DNA of 19,775 bases from an uncultured Oscillospiraceae bacterium. Lineage in GTDB: Bacteria; Bacillota; Clostridia; Oscillospirales; Oscillospiraceae. The stretch spans positions 1 through 19,775 of the forward strand of contig CAJTVO010000060.1 of NCBI GenBank assembly GCA_910579485.1, in the 5' to 3' direction. The notes under the pieces were generated by a model. The model had not been told where the DNA came from and searched no databases. It was given only the letters and a program-made list of their open reading frames with translations. A program made the position numbers and the translations under genes. Shown here piece by piece: positions 6,907 to 15,451 of the stretch. Every line of letters starts with the position of its first letter. Within the stretch, counting starts at the first letter, position 1.

Positions 6907-8364
6907 ATGCCAACAGCGACACTGGCTCAAGCAAATGCAAAGACCCGCGCGAACCCGGTATACATTGTCCACCGGATCGCCATCCTCCTGGCCTGCGCGG
7001 CCATTTTCTACCCCGGCTTCAACCCTGGGCGAATCACCACCGCCATCAACCGCAACGTCTCCCTGTTCACGGCCTGTATCTCCTATAACTCCCTGGTAAG
7101 CGAGCTTCAGCGGCCCCTGGCCAGAGGGTGGGTGCAGTCCAGCACCTTTGTACTGGTGATGATCGCCAGCATCATTCTGGTACTGGGCATCGTCCTTGCC
7201 GCCATCGGCGGGTGTATGTCCGTGGGCAACACCCGGATGCAGCGCAAGGGACTGATTTTCCCTCTCGCCGGCTCCATTGTCATGGCTGGCGGTCTGGGCG
7301 GCATTTTCATGGCTCACGCCCAGATCGTGACAGCCGCTAATGACCGGGTTCCTGCCAACTTCGCCTCCGGCTTCTGGCTGTATGCCGTACTGGCGGCGGT
7401 GATCCTGCTGACCACCCTGCTCCAGCTGGCGTCCGGTAAGGGCGTGGAGCTGGAAGAGAAAATGGAGATGAAGGAAAAGTACAAGATTTTCCTCATGTTC
7501 CTGCCCATCCTGGCGCTGGCCTTCGTGTTCTCCTACCTGCCCCTGTGGGGTTGGCGGTACGCCTTTTTCGACTACAAGGCGGGCGGTGAGCTGACGGCGG
7601 AGAATTTCGTGGGCTTCCGGTGGTTCACCTACCTGTTCCAAAGTGACGCTACCCGCGCCGACATCCTGCGCGTCATCAAGAACACCCTGTGCCTGAGCGG
7701 CATCGGCATCATCACTAGCTGGCTGCCCATGGCCTTCGCCATCTTCCTGACACAGGTGCGCAGCAAGCGGTTCCGCCGTTTGGTGCAGACCTTCACCACA
7801 GTCCCCAACTTCCTGGGCTGGGTCATTATCTACGCCGTGGCTCTGGCCATTTTCTCCACCGACGGTTTCGTCAACACGTTCCTTAACAACATCCTGCATA
7901 TCACCGCCGATGCCAACTACCTGATGGACAGCAGCCATATGTGGCTGAAGATGTGGCTGTGGGGCACATGGAAGGGCCTGGGCTGGAGCGCCATCATCTA
8001 TATCTCCTCCATCACCGGCATCGACCCCACCCTCTACGAGGCGGCCACCGTGGACGGCGCGGGCCGGTTCCAGCAGATGTGGCATGTCACCGTGCCCCAG
8101 CTCAGCTCCACCTTCTTTGTCATGCTGCTGATGAGCATCGCCAACGTCCTCTCCAACGGCATGGAGCAGTACCTGGTGTTCTCCAACGCCATGAACCGGC
8201 AGAGTATCGAGGTGCTGGACCTGTACGTGTATAACCTGGGTATCGTCAACGGTCAGATCCCGCTGTCTACCATGGTGGGTATGTGCAAGTCCATCATCAG
8301 CGTGGCCCTGCTCTTCATCGCCAACACCGCGTCCAAGAAAATGCGCGGCGAGAGTATCATTTAA
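6907..8364 (+). CDS. Sugar ABC transporter permease, LplB type, with extra N-terminal membrane region
   Basis: Inner subunit of a carbohydrate ABC importer in the cytoplasmic membrane, 485 residues. The C-terminal ~300 residues form the usual LplB-type permease, beginning KYKIFLMFLPILALAFVFSYLPLWGW and holding the ATPase-contact motif EAATVDGAGRFQQMW. The first ~185 residues are extra, with about four hydrophobic segments (about 20-36, 80-103, 116-138 and 156-174). Ordinary members are about 300-320 residues. The start chosen is ATG 6907, 6 bases after GGAGGG; ATG 6901 touches that site and is too close. It is the first gene of the operon, and the second permease starts 12 bases after its stop. 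Confidence 0.9.
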   Translation: MPTATLAQANAKTRANPVYIVHRIAILLACAAIFYPGFNPGRITTAINRNVSLFTACISYNSLVSELQRPLARGWVQSSTFVLVMIASIILVLGIVLAAIGGCMSVGNTRMQRKGLIFPLAGSIVMAGGLGGIFMAHAQIVTAANDRVPANFASGFWLYAVLAAVILLTTLLQLASGKGVELEEKMEMKEKYKIFLMFLPILALAFVFSYLPLWGWRYAFFDYKAGGELTAENFVGFRWFTYLFQSDATRADILRVIKNTLCLSGIGIITSWLPMAFAIFLTQVRSKRFRRLVQTFTTVPNFLGWVIIYAVALAIFSTDGFVNTFLNNILHITADANYLMDSSHMWLKMWLWGTWKGLGWSAIIYISSITGIDPTLYEAATVDGAGRFQQMWHVTVPQLSSTFFVMLLMSIANVLSNGMEQYLVFSNAMNRQSIEVLDLYVYNLGIVNGQIPLSTMVGMCKSIISVALLFIANTASKKMRGESII

Positions 8365-8376
8365 GGAGGCGGCGAC

Positions 8377-9273
8377 ATGGGAAATAACTTTTACCGCAAG
8401 ACTGCGGGAGATACCATCTTCAATGTGGTGAACATCGTCGTTTTCACATTGTTCACCATCCTGTGTATCTTCCCCTTCTACTACCTGTTCATCAACACCA
8501 TTTCCGACAACGCCCTGGTAGGGGCTAACGCCATCACCCTGCTGCCCAAGGGGATCCACTTTGGCAACTACGTGGCCTTAAAGGACGTGCAGGACTTCGG
8601 CAACGCCGTCATGGTCACCGTCAGCCGCACTATCCTGGCCACGGCCCTGATGGTCCTCTGCTCCGCCTTCGCCGGATATCTGACCACAAAGCGGGAGATG
8701 TGGAACCGCAGTTTCTGGTACCGGGCACTGGTCATCACCATGTACTTCAACGCCGGAACCATTCCCTGGTACCTGAACATGCTTGGCCTGGGCCTGACAG
8801 ACAACTACCTGGGCTACATCATCCCCGCCATCGTGGCCCCTTACAACATCATCCTGGTGAAGACCTACATCGAGTCCATCCCCGCTTCCCTGGAGGAGAG
8901 TGCCACCATCGACGGAGCCACCACCATGCAGGTGTTTATCAAGATCATCCTGCCCCTGTCCAAGCCTATCCTGGCTACCATCGCCGTGTTCGGCGCGGTG
9001 GGCAACTGGAACAGCTTGCAGGACTCCCTGATCCTCATGTCCAACTCTCCGGGATTGTATACCATGCAGCACCGGTTATGGGTGTACCTCAACAGCTCCT
9101 CCAACCTGGCGGCGGCGATGTCCGGCGGCGGCGCGGTAACGACAGGTATGCTCAACAACAAGGTCATCAAATACACCATTTCAATGGTCACTGTCATCCC
9201 TATCATGCTGGTGTATCCGTTCATGCAGCGGTACTTTGAAGAAGGCATGATGCTGGGCGCGGTGAAAGGATAA
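8377..9273 (+). CDS. Sugar ABC transporter permease, LplC/YtcP type
   Basis: Second membrane subunit of the importer, 298 residues, the normal length for this family (binding-protein-dependent transport permease). About six membrane segments can be read, starting with NIVVFTLFTILCIFPFYYLF. The ATPase-contact motif is EESATIDGATTMQVF at about residues 173-187. The ATG follows AAGGAGG by 7 bases, and that site overlaps the stop of the previous permease gene, so the two subunits are likely made together. The specific substrate cannot be read from the permease; the neighbouring glycosidases suggest plant beta-glucan-derived oligosaccharides. Confidence 0.93.
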   Translation: MGNNFYRKTAGDTIFNVVNIVVFTLFTILCIFPFYYLFINTISDNALVGANAITLLPKGIHFGNYVALKDVQDFGNAVMVTVSRTILATALMVLCSAFAGYLTTKREMWNRSFWYRALVITMYFNAGTIPWYLNMLGLGLTDNYLGYIIPAIVAPYNIILVKTYIESIPASLEESATIDGATTMQVFIKIILPLSKPILATIAVFGAVGNWNSLQDSLILMSNSPGLYTMQHRLWVYLNSSSNLAAAMSGGGAVTTGMLNNKVIKYTISMVTVIPIMLVYPFMQRYFEEGMMLGAVKG

Positions 9274-9302
9274 AAACTAATTTCAGAAAGGAAACCAATC
9301 AC

Positions 9303-11117
9303 ATGAAAAAGACGCACACTCGTATTCTCGCTCTGCTGCTGAGTATGGTCATGACGCTCAGCCTCCTGACCGCCTGCGGCGGGAACCCCAGCACTCCTAG
9401 TAATACCGACACACCCGCTTCCCCGGACAGTCAGGGCAGCGCCGCCGATCCGGCTGACGATCCCCTGCTGAACAACGAAGAAACCATCAACCTGACTGTG
9501 TTCAGCCAGACCGCCAACTGGTCCGGCGCTCAGACCGGCTGGGGCGCTACCCTGCTAAAGGACAAATTCAACATCGAGCTGACCATCATCCCCGACACCA
9601 ACGGCGCCTATCAGACCCGTATGGAGAGCAAAAACCTGGGCGACATCATCATCTGGGGCAGCAACGGCGAGGAGTACGCCGCCGCCGTGAACCAGGGCCT
9701 GCTCTTCGACTGGGACGAGGAGGATCTCCTCACCACCTATGGTGACTACATCTCCAGCAACCTCCCTGACGGAATCGCCGCCAACAAGGCCATCAACGCC
9801 GACGGCAAGGTCTACGGCATCGGCAACGGGATCACCAACCAGAAGGGCCAGCACGACACCTTCATCTACGACTGGGGCATCCGTTGGGACCTCTATGAGC
9901 AGTTGGGCCACCCCGAGGTCAAAAACCTGGACGACCTCGCCGACGTACTGGGCCAGATGAAGGAACTCTGCCCCACTGGCGACGATGGCAGGCCCACCTA
10001 CGCGGTGAGCATCTGGCCCGACTGGGACGGCGAGATGGTCATGTACGTCAAGGGCTTGGCCAGCGCCTACTACGGCTATGACGGCGACTGCATCGGCATG
10101 GGTCTGTACGACGGCGAGACTGGCAAGTTCTACCCCAGTCTGGAGGAGAACGGACCCTATCTCAACGCGCTGAAATTCCTCAACAAGCTCTATCAGAGGG
10201 GCCTGGTGGACCCGGACTCCATGACCCAGACCTACGACCAGATGATGCCCAAGATGCAGAAGGGCAACTGCCTGTTCTCTATCTTTGACTATGCCGGCAG
10301 CAACCTCTACAACACCCCCGAGCACATGACGGATACGGGGGACAAGGTTGGCTCCATCATGCGGCCCCTGGTTCCGACGGAGGCCAAGCCCATCGTTTAC
10401 GGCCTCAGCACCGGCGGCAATACCCGCATCTGGTCCATCGGCAACAACTCCATGTATCCCGAGAAGTGCATGCAACTCATCAACTGGCTCTTCACCCCGG
10501 AGGGCGGCATGACCACCTGGTACGGCATCAAGGGACTCATGTGGGATTACGACGAAAACGGCAATATCTACTTCACCGAGCTGGGCCAGATGTGCGCCAA
10601 CGACCCCTCCTATGACCTGACGGGCGTGGAGTGGACCAGCCCCGACACCGGCAAGACCTACACCCTGGAGGGCACCTTCAACGACGGCCTCATCCAGGCC
10701 AACAATACCACCTGGGCCCAGGGCGCGGTCAACCCCGACTCCAACGGGGAGCGCTACCACAAGCTCACCTGGGCCAGCCAGATGGGCGAGCCGAAAAACG
10801 ACGCGGATTCCGACTGGCGCACTGTCACCGGCGCGGAAGGTACCCAGTCCTACATGGAGACCACTGCGTACAAGGTGTTCCCTGCCGCGCCCAACTTCTC
10901 CGTGGAGGAGAAAACCCCCGAGCTGCAGCTGAAGTGGGACCAGTGCAAGGAGTGCATCAAAAACGGATCCTGGAAAGCGATGTATGCCGCCAGCGACGCG
11001 GAGTTCAGTGCCCTGGTGGAGGAGATGCGCACGTCCGCCAGTGCCTACGGCTACCAGGATTGCATCGACTGGTGCCAGGAGCAGGCCGCGATCCGCTTCG
11101 CCGCTCAAGAGAACTGA
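9303..11117 (+). CDS. Extracellular solute-binding lipoprotein of the sugar importer (LplA type)
   Basis: Binding protein that would capture oligosaccharides outside the membrane and deliver them to the two permeases. The 604 residues start with a lipoprotein signal, MKKTHTRILALLLSMVMTLS, and the lipobox LTAC places the lipid-carrying Cys at residue 25. A short Ser/Thr/Pro/Asp-rich linker follows, then the mature domain (INLTVFSQTANWSGAQ, LKDKFNIELTIIPD). It is rich in Trp and Tyr, as is common for oligosaccharide binders. The length fits the large LplA-like group, not the ~420-residue maltose-binding type. The ribosome-binding site AAAGGAAA precedes ATG 9303. It follows the permease by 29 bases. 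Confidence 0.92.
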   Translation: MKKTHTRILALLLSMVMTLSLLTACGGNPSTPSNTDTPASPDSQGSAADPADDPLLNNEETINLTVFSQTANWSGAQTGWGATLLKDKFNIELTIIPDTNGAYQTRMESKNLGDIIIWGSNGEEYAAAVNQGLLFDWDEEDLLTTYGDYISSNLPDGIAANKAINADGKVYGIGNGITNQKGQHDTFIYDWGIRWDLYEQLGHPEVKNLDDLADVLGQMKELCPTGDDGRPTYAVSIWPDWDGEMVMYVKGLASAYYGYDGDCIGMGLYDGETGKFYPSLEENGPYLNALKFLNKLYQRGLVDPDSMTQTYDQMMPKMQKGNCLFSIFDYAGSNLYNTPEHMTDTGDKVGSIMRPLVPTEAKPIVYGLSTGGNTRIWSIGNNSMYPEKCMQLINWLFTPEGGMTTWYGIKGLMWDYDENGNIYFTELGQMCANDPSYDLTGVEWTSPDTGKTYTLEGTFNDGLIQANNTTWAQGAVNPDSNGERYHKLTWASQMGEPKNDADSDWRTVTGAEGTQSYMETTAYKVFPAAPNFSVEEKTPELQLKWDQCKECIKNGSWKAMYAASDAEFSALVEEMRTSASAYGYQDCIDWCQEQAAIRFAAQEN

Positions 11118-11134
11118 TTTACCAATAGATTTTT

Positions 11135-11166
11135 CCCCGGACCGCCGCTCCGGCGGCGGTCCGGGG
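11135..11166 (+). repeat. Strong GC-rich hairpin between the binding-protein and YesL-like genes
   Basis: The arm CCCCGGACCGCCG (11135-11147) pairs perfectly with 11154-11166, and one more C-G pair closes a four-base loop. No T-run follows on either strand, so it is unlikely to be a full terminator. A stem here would protect the upstream mRNA from 3' decay and could help keep the binding protein more abundant than downstream products. Confidence 0.75.
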
Positions 11167-11199
11167 GCGACCCCAAACAATAAAAAGGAGGCTCCCGCT

Positions 11200-11853
11200 A
11201 TGAAGCTGCGCATTGACTCGCCTTTTATCCAAACGGGCATCAAGATCACCAATCTGCTGATTCTCAACCTCTTCTGGGTCATCGGCTGCGTCCCCATTGT
11301 CACCATCGGGACCTCCACCATCGCGGCGTTCACCGTGACGCTGAAAATGACCGAGGGCCGGGAGGGGCTGAGTATGACTGTCCAGTTCTGGTCCGCTTAT
11401 GTGAAGAACCTCAAACACGGCATACCCTTGACGCTCATCCTCCTGGCGGGGATTTGGAGCGTGTGGATAGACTGGCAGATCTTCGACAAGGTCGAAGGCA
11501 ATCCCATTGGGTTTCTGATCCTGGCTTTGGTGGTGATCTTCCTGCTGCTGGTTCACTTCCTGTTTGTCTTTCCTTTGGAGGCCCGGTATGACAACCGGCT
11601 CTTAATGAATCTCTCCAACGCCCGGAAGCTCTTTATCCGCTACGCCGGACGGAGCCTGGGGCTGGTGGGGATATTGTTCCTGCAATTTTTGCTGTTTACT
11701 CAGGTGAACACCATTCTGATCTTCGCGGGCTTCTTCTGCCTGCCGATATTGATGATCTACACCGCCAGTCAGATTGCCATGCCAATATTCCGGCAGGTGG
11801 AGAAAACTGGCGGCGCGCCGGAAGAATTTGAGATTACCAGTGATTTGTATTAA
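11200..11853 (+). CDS. YesL/DUF624-family membrane protein
   Basis: Integral membrane protein of 217 residues from a family often found beside LplABC-type sugar importers; its exact role is not known to me. The N-terminus NLLILNLFWVIGCVPIVTIG is characteristic, with a first membrane segment and the GCVPIVTIGTSTIA motif. About four further hydrophobic segments follow (about 74-87, 104-126, 154-170 and 174-190). The start is ATG 11200 after AAAAAGGAGG; the open frame continues upstream into the previous gene but has no start signal there. It is probably part of the same transcript, downstream of the hairpin. Confidence 0.85.
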   Translation: MKLRIDSPFIQTGIKITNLLILNLFWVIGCVPIVTIGTSTIAAFTVTLKMTEGREGLSMTVQFWSAYVKNLKHGIPLTLILLAGIWSVWIDWQIFDKVEGNPIGFLILALVVIFLLLVHFLFVFPLEARYDNRLLMNLSNARKLFIRYAGRSLGLVGILFLQFLLFTQVNTILIFAGFFCLPILMIYTASQIAMPIFRQVEKTGGAPEEFEITSDLY

Positions 11854-11931
11854 AGCGGACGAATATGCCCCCGGTGGAGGGGCTTACCATAAACTTTATG
11901 AAACAACCCTTTTTGATTGGAGGTAATGCGA

Positions 11932-13407
11932 TTGGAAAAGCAGGTGTATAACCCCTATTTGCCGCTGGGAACCTGCATCCCGGACGGCGAACCCCACGTA
12001 TTTGGTGACAGGCTCTATGTTTATGGATCCCATGATCAAGAGGGCGGTTCCTCCTTCTGCGTACTGGACTATGAGTGCTGGAGTACGCCGGTGGATGATC
12101 TGACGTCGTGGCGGTGTGAGGGGACGATCTACCGGGCGGAGCAGGATCCGGATTACGGGACCATGGATAAAGTCATGTACGCTCCCGACGTAGTTCGGGG
12201 AACGGACGGACGTTACTATCTTTATTACGCAATGGCGGGAGGGAAGCGGTTCACCGGCCCTATCCATGTGGCGGTGTGCGACACGCCGGCAGGAAAGTAC
12301 GAATACTACGGCTCTGTGCGCACGCCGGACGGAAAAGAGATGGAAAAATACATTACCTTCGACCCCGGCATCCTCAATGACAACGGGCGCATCTGGCTGT
12401 ACTACGGCTGGGCCTTGTCCACGCCGCCGGAAGAAATCCCGGATCCGGAGGAACGTATGCGCTTGCAAACACAGGTATTCGGCAAAACAAGGGAGGAACT
12501 GACAGCCCAGCCGGAGTGCTATATGGGCGCTAACGCCGTGGTGCTGGCGGACGATATGCTCACTATTCTAAACGAACCTGTCCGCATAGTTCCGGGGCCC
12601 TGGGAGGCTGTGGGGACATCTTTTGAGGGGCACGCCTTTTTTGAGGCCAGCTCCATGCGGAAAGTCCGGGATACCTATTATTTCATCTACTCCTCCCAGC
12701 ACAGCCATGAGCTCTGCTATGCAGTCAGTAAGTACCCGGATCGGGATTTTGTCTATGGCGGGACCATCATCTCCAACGGCGACATCGGGTATCAGGGCCG
12801 CGCCCCGGAGGACCGGCTGGCTACTACCGGGAACAATCACGGTAGTATCGTAGAGATAAAAGGTCAGTGGTATATCTTTTACCACCGCCAGACCCATAAA
12901 ACCATCTTCAGCCGTCAGGGGTGCGCCGAGCCCATTCAAATCCTGCCCGACGGCAGCATTCTCCAGGTAGAGATGACCAGCTGTGGACTGAACGGTGGGC
13001 CTCTGGAAGCCCAGGGGGAGTATCCAGCGCCGATTTGCTGCAATCTGACCAATAGTCGGATGCCCCAGCAGGGACTGGAACCTATTACCGTGTCCCTGCC
13101 GCATGTCACAAATTGCAGGGAGTGCCGCTATATCGCGGAAATCGATAGTGGTACAGTCATCGGCTACAAGTATTTCCGCTTCGATGGAAAACACAGATTG
13201 AATCTGCGGCTGCGGGGAGAGGCTGAGGGAACCATCTATGCGGTGGCTGGAGAGATAGAGCTGGGCTGTATCCCAGTTTCCCCGTCTGCAGATTGGAGGG
13301 AGGCTGCGATATCTTTCGACGTGCAGGGTGTCCACCCGCTGTACTTCCGCTTTGAGGGGACGGGGCAGTTGGATATAGAACGGTTTGCGTTTGAAAAGAC
13401 GATTTAA
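11932..13407 (+). CDS. GH43 glycosidase with C-terminal CBM6-like domain
   Basis: Predicted alpha-L-arabinofuranosidase or beta-xylosidase of 491 residues, without a signal peptide and so cytoplasmic. The five-bladed propeller (about 1-335) shows the likely catalytic set: base Asp18 in IPDGEPHVF, pKa-tuning Asp144 in FDPGIL, and acid Glu238 in FFEASSMRK. Conserved YAPDVV is at about 83-88. The last ~120 residues (YKYFRFDGKHRLNLRLRG, then VHPLYFRFEGTG) resemble a CBM6 beta-sandwich. The start is TTG 11932, 8 bases after GGAGG, giving MEKQVYNPYLPLG, the usual family N-terminus. ATG 11926 lies too near the ribosome-binding site. In this locus it would trim arabinose side chains, but xylosidase activity is possible. 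Confidence 0.88.
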   Translation: MEKQVYNPYLPLGTCIPDGEPHVFGDRLYVYGSHDQEGGSSFCVLDYECWSTPVDDLTSWRCEGTIYRAEQDPDYGTMDKVMYAPDVVRGTDGRYYLYYAMAGGKRFTGPIHVAVCDTPAGKYEYYGSVRTPDGKEMEKYITFDPGILNDNGRIWLYYGWALSTPPEEIPDPEERMRLQTQVFGKTREELTAQPECYMGANAVVLADDMLTILNEPVRIVPGPWEAVGTSFEGHAFFEASSMRKVRDTYYFIYSSQHSHELCYAVSKYPDRDFVYGGTIISNGDIGYQGRAPEDRLATTGNNHGSIVEIKGQWYIFYHRQTHKTIFSRQGCAEPIQILPDGSILQVEMTSCGLNGGPLEAQGEYPAPICCNLTNSRMPQQGLEPITVSLPHVTNCRECRYIAEIDSGTVIGYKYFRFDGKHRLNLRLRGEAEGTIYAVAGEIELGCIPVSPSADWREAAISFDVQGVHPLYFRFEGTGQLDIERFAFEKTI

Positions 13408-13423
13408 GAAACGAGGTAATACT

Positions 13424-15451
13424 ATGAAATTTACAACCGACGGCAGCGCATTGCTGTGCATCCATCAGGGGGAGAAACTCCGTATCGAACCTTGGGGACG
13501 GGATTCCCTGCGGGTACGGGCCACGATGCTTCCTGACTTTTCCGGACGGGACTGGGCGTTGACAGAGGACGTGGAAAAGGGCGAGGCCCGGATCACAGTG
13601 GAGGAAGTGGACCACTGGGTGGGCGACGGCTCCATTGACAAACGGGAGCTGGCAGCCATCGTCAATGGCCGGATGAAGGCCGTAGTGAACCATGCGGGCG
13701 TGATCTCCTTTTATCGGGACGATACACTCTTCCTTCGGGAGTATTTCCGCTCCTATGATGGCACGATCTCCCGGGAGAGCCGCTGTTTGAAGGTGGTAAA
13801 CCGGGAGTGGAAGGGCATCACCGGCGGCAGTGAGTATTCTTTGAATGTCAAATTTGAGAGCAATAAAGGCGAGAAAATCTTCGGTATGGGCCAGTACCAG
13901 CAGGAGTGCATGGATCTGAAGGGCTGTGTCCTGGAGCTGGCCCAGCGCAATTCTCAGATATCCATTCCCTTTGCTGTCTCCTCCCTGGGGTATGGCTTCC
14001 TGTGGAACAATCCGGCAGTGGGGCGGGTGACCTTCGGCAGGAATTACTATGAATGGATCGCCCAGTCCACCCATGAGATGGACTACTGGATCACTGCCGC
14101 CGATACGCCCAAGGCAATTTTGGAGAATTACACCGCTGTCACCGGTCGAGCCGGGATATTCCCGGAGGATTTGATGGGCCTGTGGCAGTGCAAACTGCGC
14201 TACCGCACCCAGGATGAGGTGCTGGAGGTGGCCCGGAGGTATCAGGCGGAAGGAATTAAGATCGACCAGATCGTCATCGACTTCTTTCACTGGACCGTCC
14301 AGGGCGATTGGAAATTTGACAAGACCTACTGGCCCGATCCCAAGGCTATGGTGGATGAACTGCACGCCATGGGTGTCAAGGTGATCGTGTCCGTATGGCC
14401 ATCGGTAGACCGCCGGAGCGAGAATTTCTATCCCATGCTGGAGCGGGGCCTGCTCATGCGCACCGAGCGGGGCGCACTGCAAACTTACGACTATCAGGGG
14501 GACTGCGTGGAGATCGACGCTTTCAATCCGGAAGCCAGAAAATATGTCTGGGAGGTCTGCAAGCGGAACTACTACGACCTTGGCATCGACGCCTTCTGGC
14601 TGGACAACTCCGAGCCGGATCTGGGCGTGTACGACTTCGACCACTACCGCTACTGCGCCGGCCCCGCTCTGAGTGTCAGCAACCTGTATCCCCAGATGTT
14701 CAGCCGGGCCTTCTACGATGAGATGAGCAGGCTCCAGGATGCCCCGGTGGTGAATCTGCTGCGGTGCGGCTGGGCCGGGTCCCAGAAATACGGCAACGTT
14801 ATCTGGTCCGGGGATGTACCCAGCACCTTCGAGGCGTTTGCCGACCAGCTTCAATGCGGCTTGAATATGGGTCTTGCCGGTATCCCCTGGTGGACCACCG
14901 ACATCGGCGGCTTCATGACCGACGACGTGAACGACCCGGACTTCCGGCAGCTGCTGATCCGGTGGTATCAGTTCGCAGTGTATTCCCCGGTGCTGAGAAT
15001 GCACGGGGACCGCGGGCCTTACAACATTCCGCCGCTGGATGAGCGGGACTGGGGCGGCGGCTATCTCCACACCGGCCAGCCCAATGAGCTGTGGAGCTAC
15101 GGCGAGGAGAACTACGCCATTATGCGGAAATATTATGACCTTCGCATTGCTATGCACGACTATATCAAGTCCCTGTACGCCGAGGCCAGCGAGAACGGTT
15201 CTCCCTTGCTGCGGGCCATGTTCTATGAGTTCCCAGAAGACGGGAAGTGTTGGGAGCTTCAGGATCAGTACATGTTCGGGGCAAAGTATCTTGTTGCGCC
15301 TGTCCTGCGGCTAAACCAGTTTTGCCGGGAGGTCTATCTGCCCGCGGGCAGCTGGAAGCTGACTTCCACCGGCGAGGTGTTCCAGGGTGGACAGACGGTG
15401 ACAGTGGATGCGCCCATCGACTATATGCCGGTATTTGAGAGGATGTTATGA
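13424..15451 (+). CDS. GH31 glycosidase, probable alpha-xylosidase
   Basis: Retaining alpha-glycosidase of 675 residues, predicted to remove alpha-1,6-linked xylose from the non-reducing end of xyloglucan oligosaccharides. The barrel begins near residue 250 (LMGLWQCKLRY). The likely nucleophile is Asp394 in FWLDNSEPD and the likely acid/base is Asp464 in IWSGDVPSTFE. The segments DWKFDKTYWPDP and VIVSVWPSVD, and GIPWWTTDIGGF later on, are of the kind seen in alpha-xylosidases. No signal peptide is present, so it acts in the cytoplasm. The start is ATG 13424 behind GAGG; the open frame extends to a TTG at 13385 inside GH43. Its stop overlaps the next gene's start (ATGA). Alpha-glucosidase activity is the main alternative. 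Confidence 0.88.
   Translation: MKFTTDGSALLCIHQGEKLRIEPWGRDSLRVRATMLPDFSGRDWALTEDVEKGEARITVEEVDHWVGDGSIDKRELAAIVNGRMKAVVNHAGVISFYRDDTLFLREYFRSYDGTISRESRCLKVVNREWKGITGGSEYSLNVKFESNKGEKIFGMGQYQQECMDLKGCVLELAQRNSQISIPFAVSSLGYGFLWNNPAVGRVTFGRNYYEWIAQSTHEMDYWITAADTPKAILENYTAVTGRAGIFPEDLMGLWQCKLRYRTQDEVLEVARRYQAEGIKIDQIVIDFFHWTVQGDWKFDKTYWPDPKAMVDELHAMGVKVIVSVWPSVDRRSENFYPMLERGLLMRTERGALQTYDYQGDCVEIDAFNPEARKYVWEVCKRNYYDLGIDAFWLDNSEPDLGVYDFDHYRYCAGPALSVSNLYPQMFSRAFYDEMSRLQDAPVVNLLRCGWAGSQKYGNVIWSGDVPSTFEAFADQLQCGLNMGLAGIPWWTTDIGGFMTDDVNDPDFRQLLIRWYQFAVYSPVLRMHGDRGPYNIPPLDERDWGGGYLHTGQPNELWSYGEENYAIMRKYYDLRIAMHDYIKSLYAEASENGSPLLRAMFYEFPEDGKCWELQDQYMFGAKYLVAPVLRLNQFCREVYLPAGSWKLTSTGEVFQGGQTVTVDAPIDYMPVFERML

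Noticed and set aside
6793..8559. Long antisense open frame (588 codons) opposite the first permease
   Set aside because: Its product is extremely rich in Gln, Asp, His and Gly, the mirror of a hydrophobic membrane protein; no start signal or known domain.
9555..11333. Long antisense open frame (592 codons) opposite the binding-protein gene
   Set aside because: It is rich in Val, Gly, Ala and His with no family motif and lies opposite a clear lipoprotein gene; it arises from GC-rich codon usage.
13157..15157. Long antisense open frame (666 codons) opposite GH43/GH31
   Set aside because: It crosses two real genes on the other strand and has no recognisable domain.
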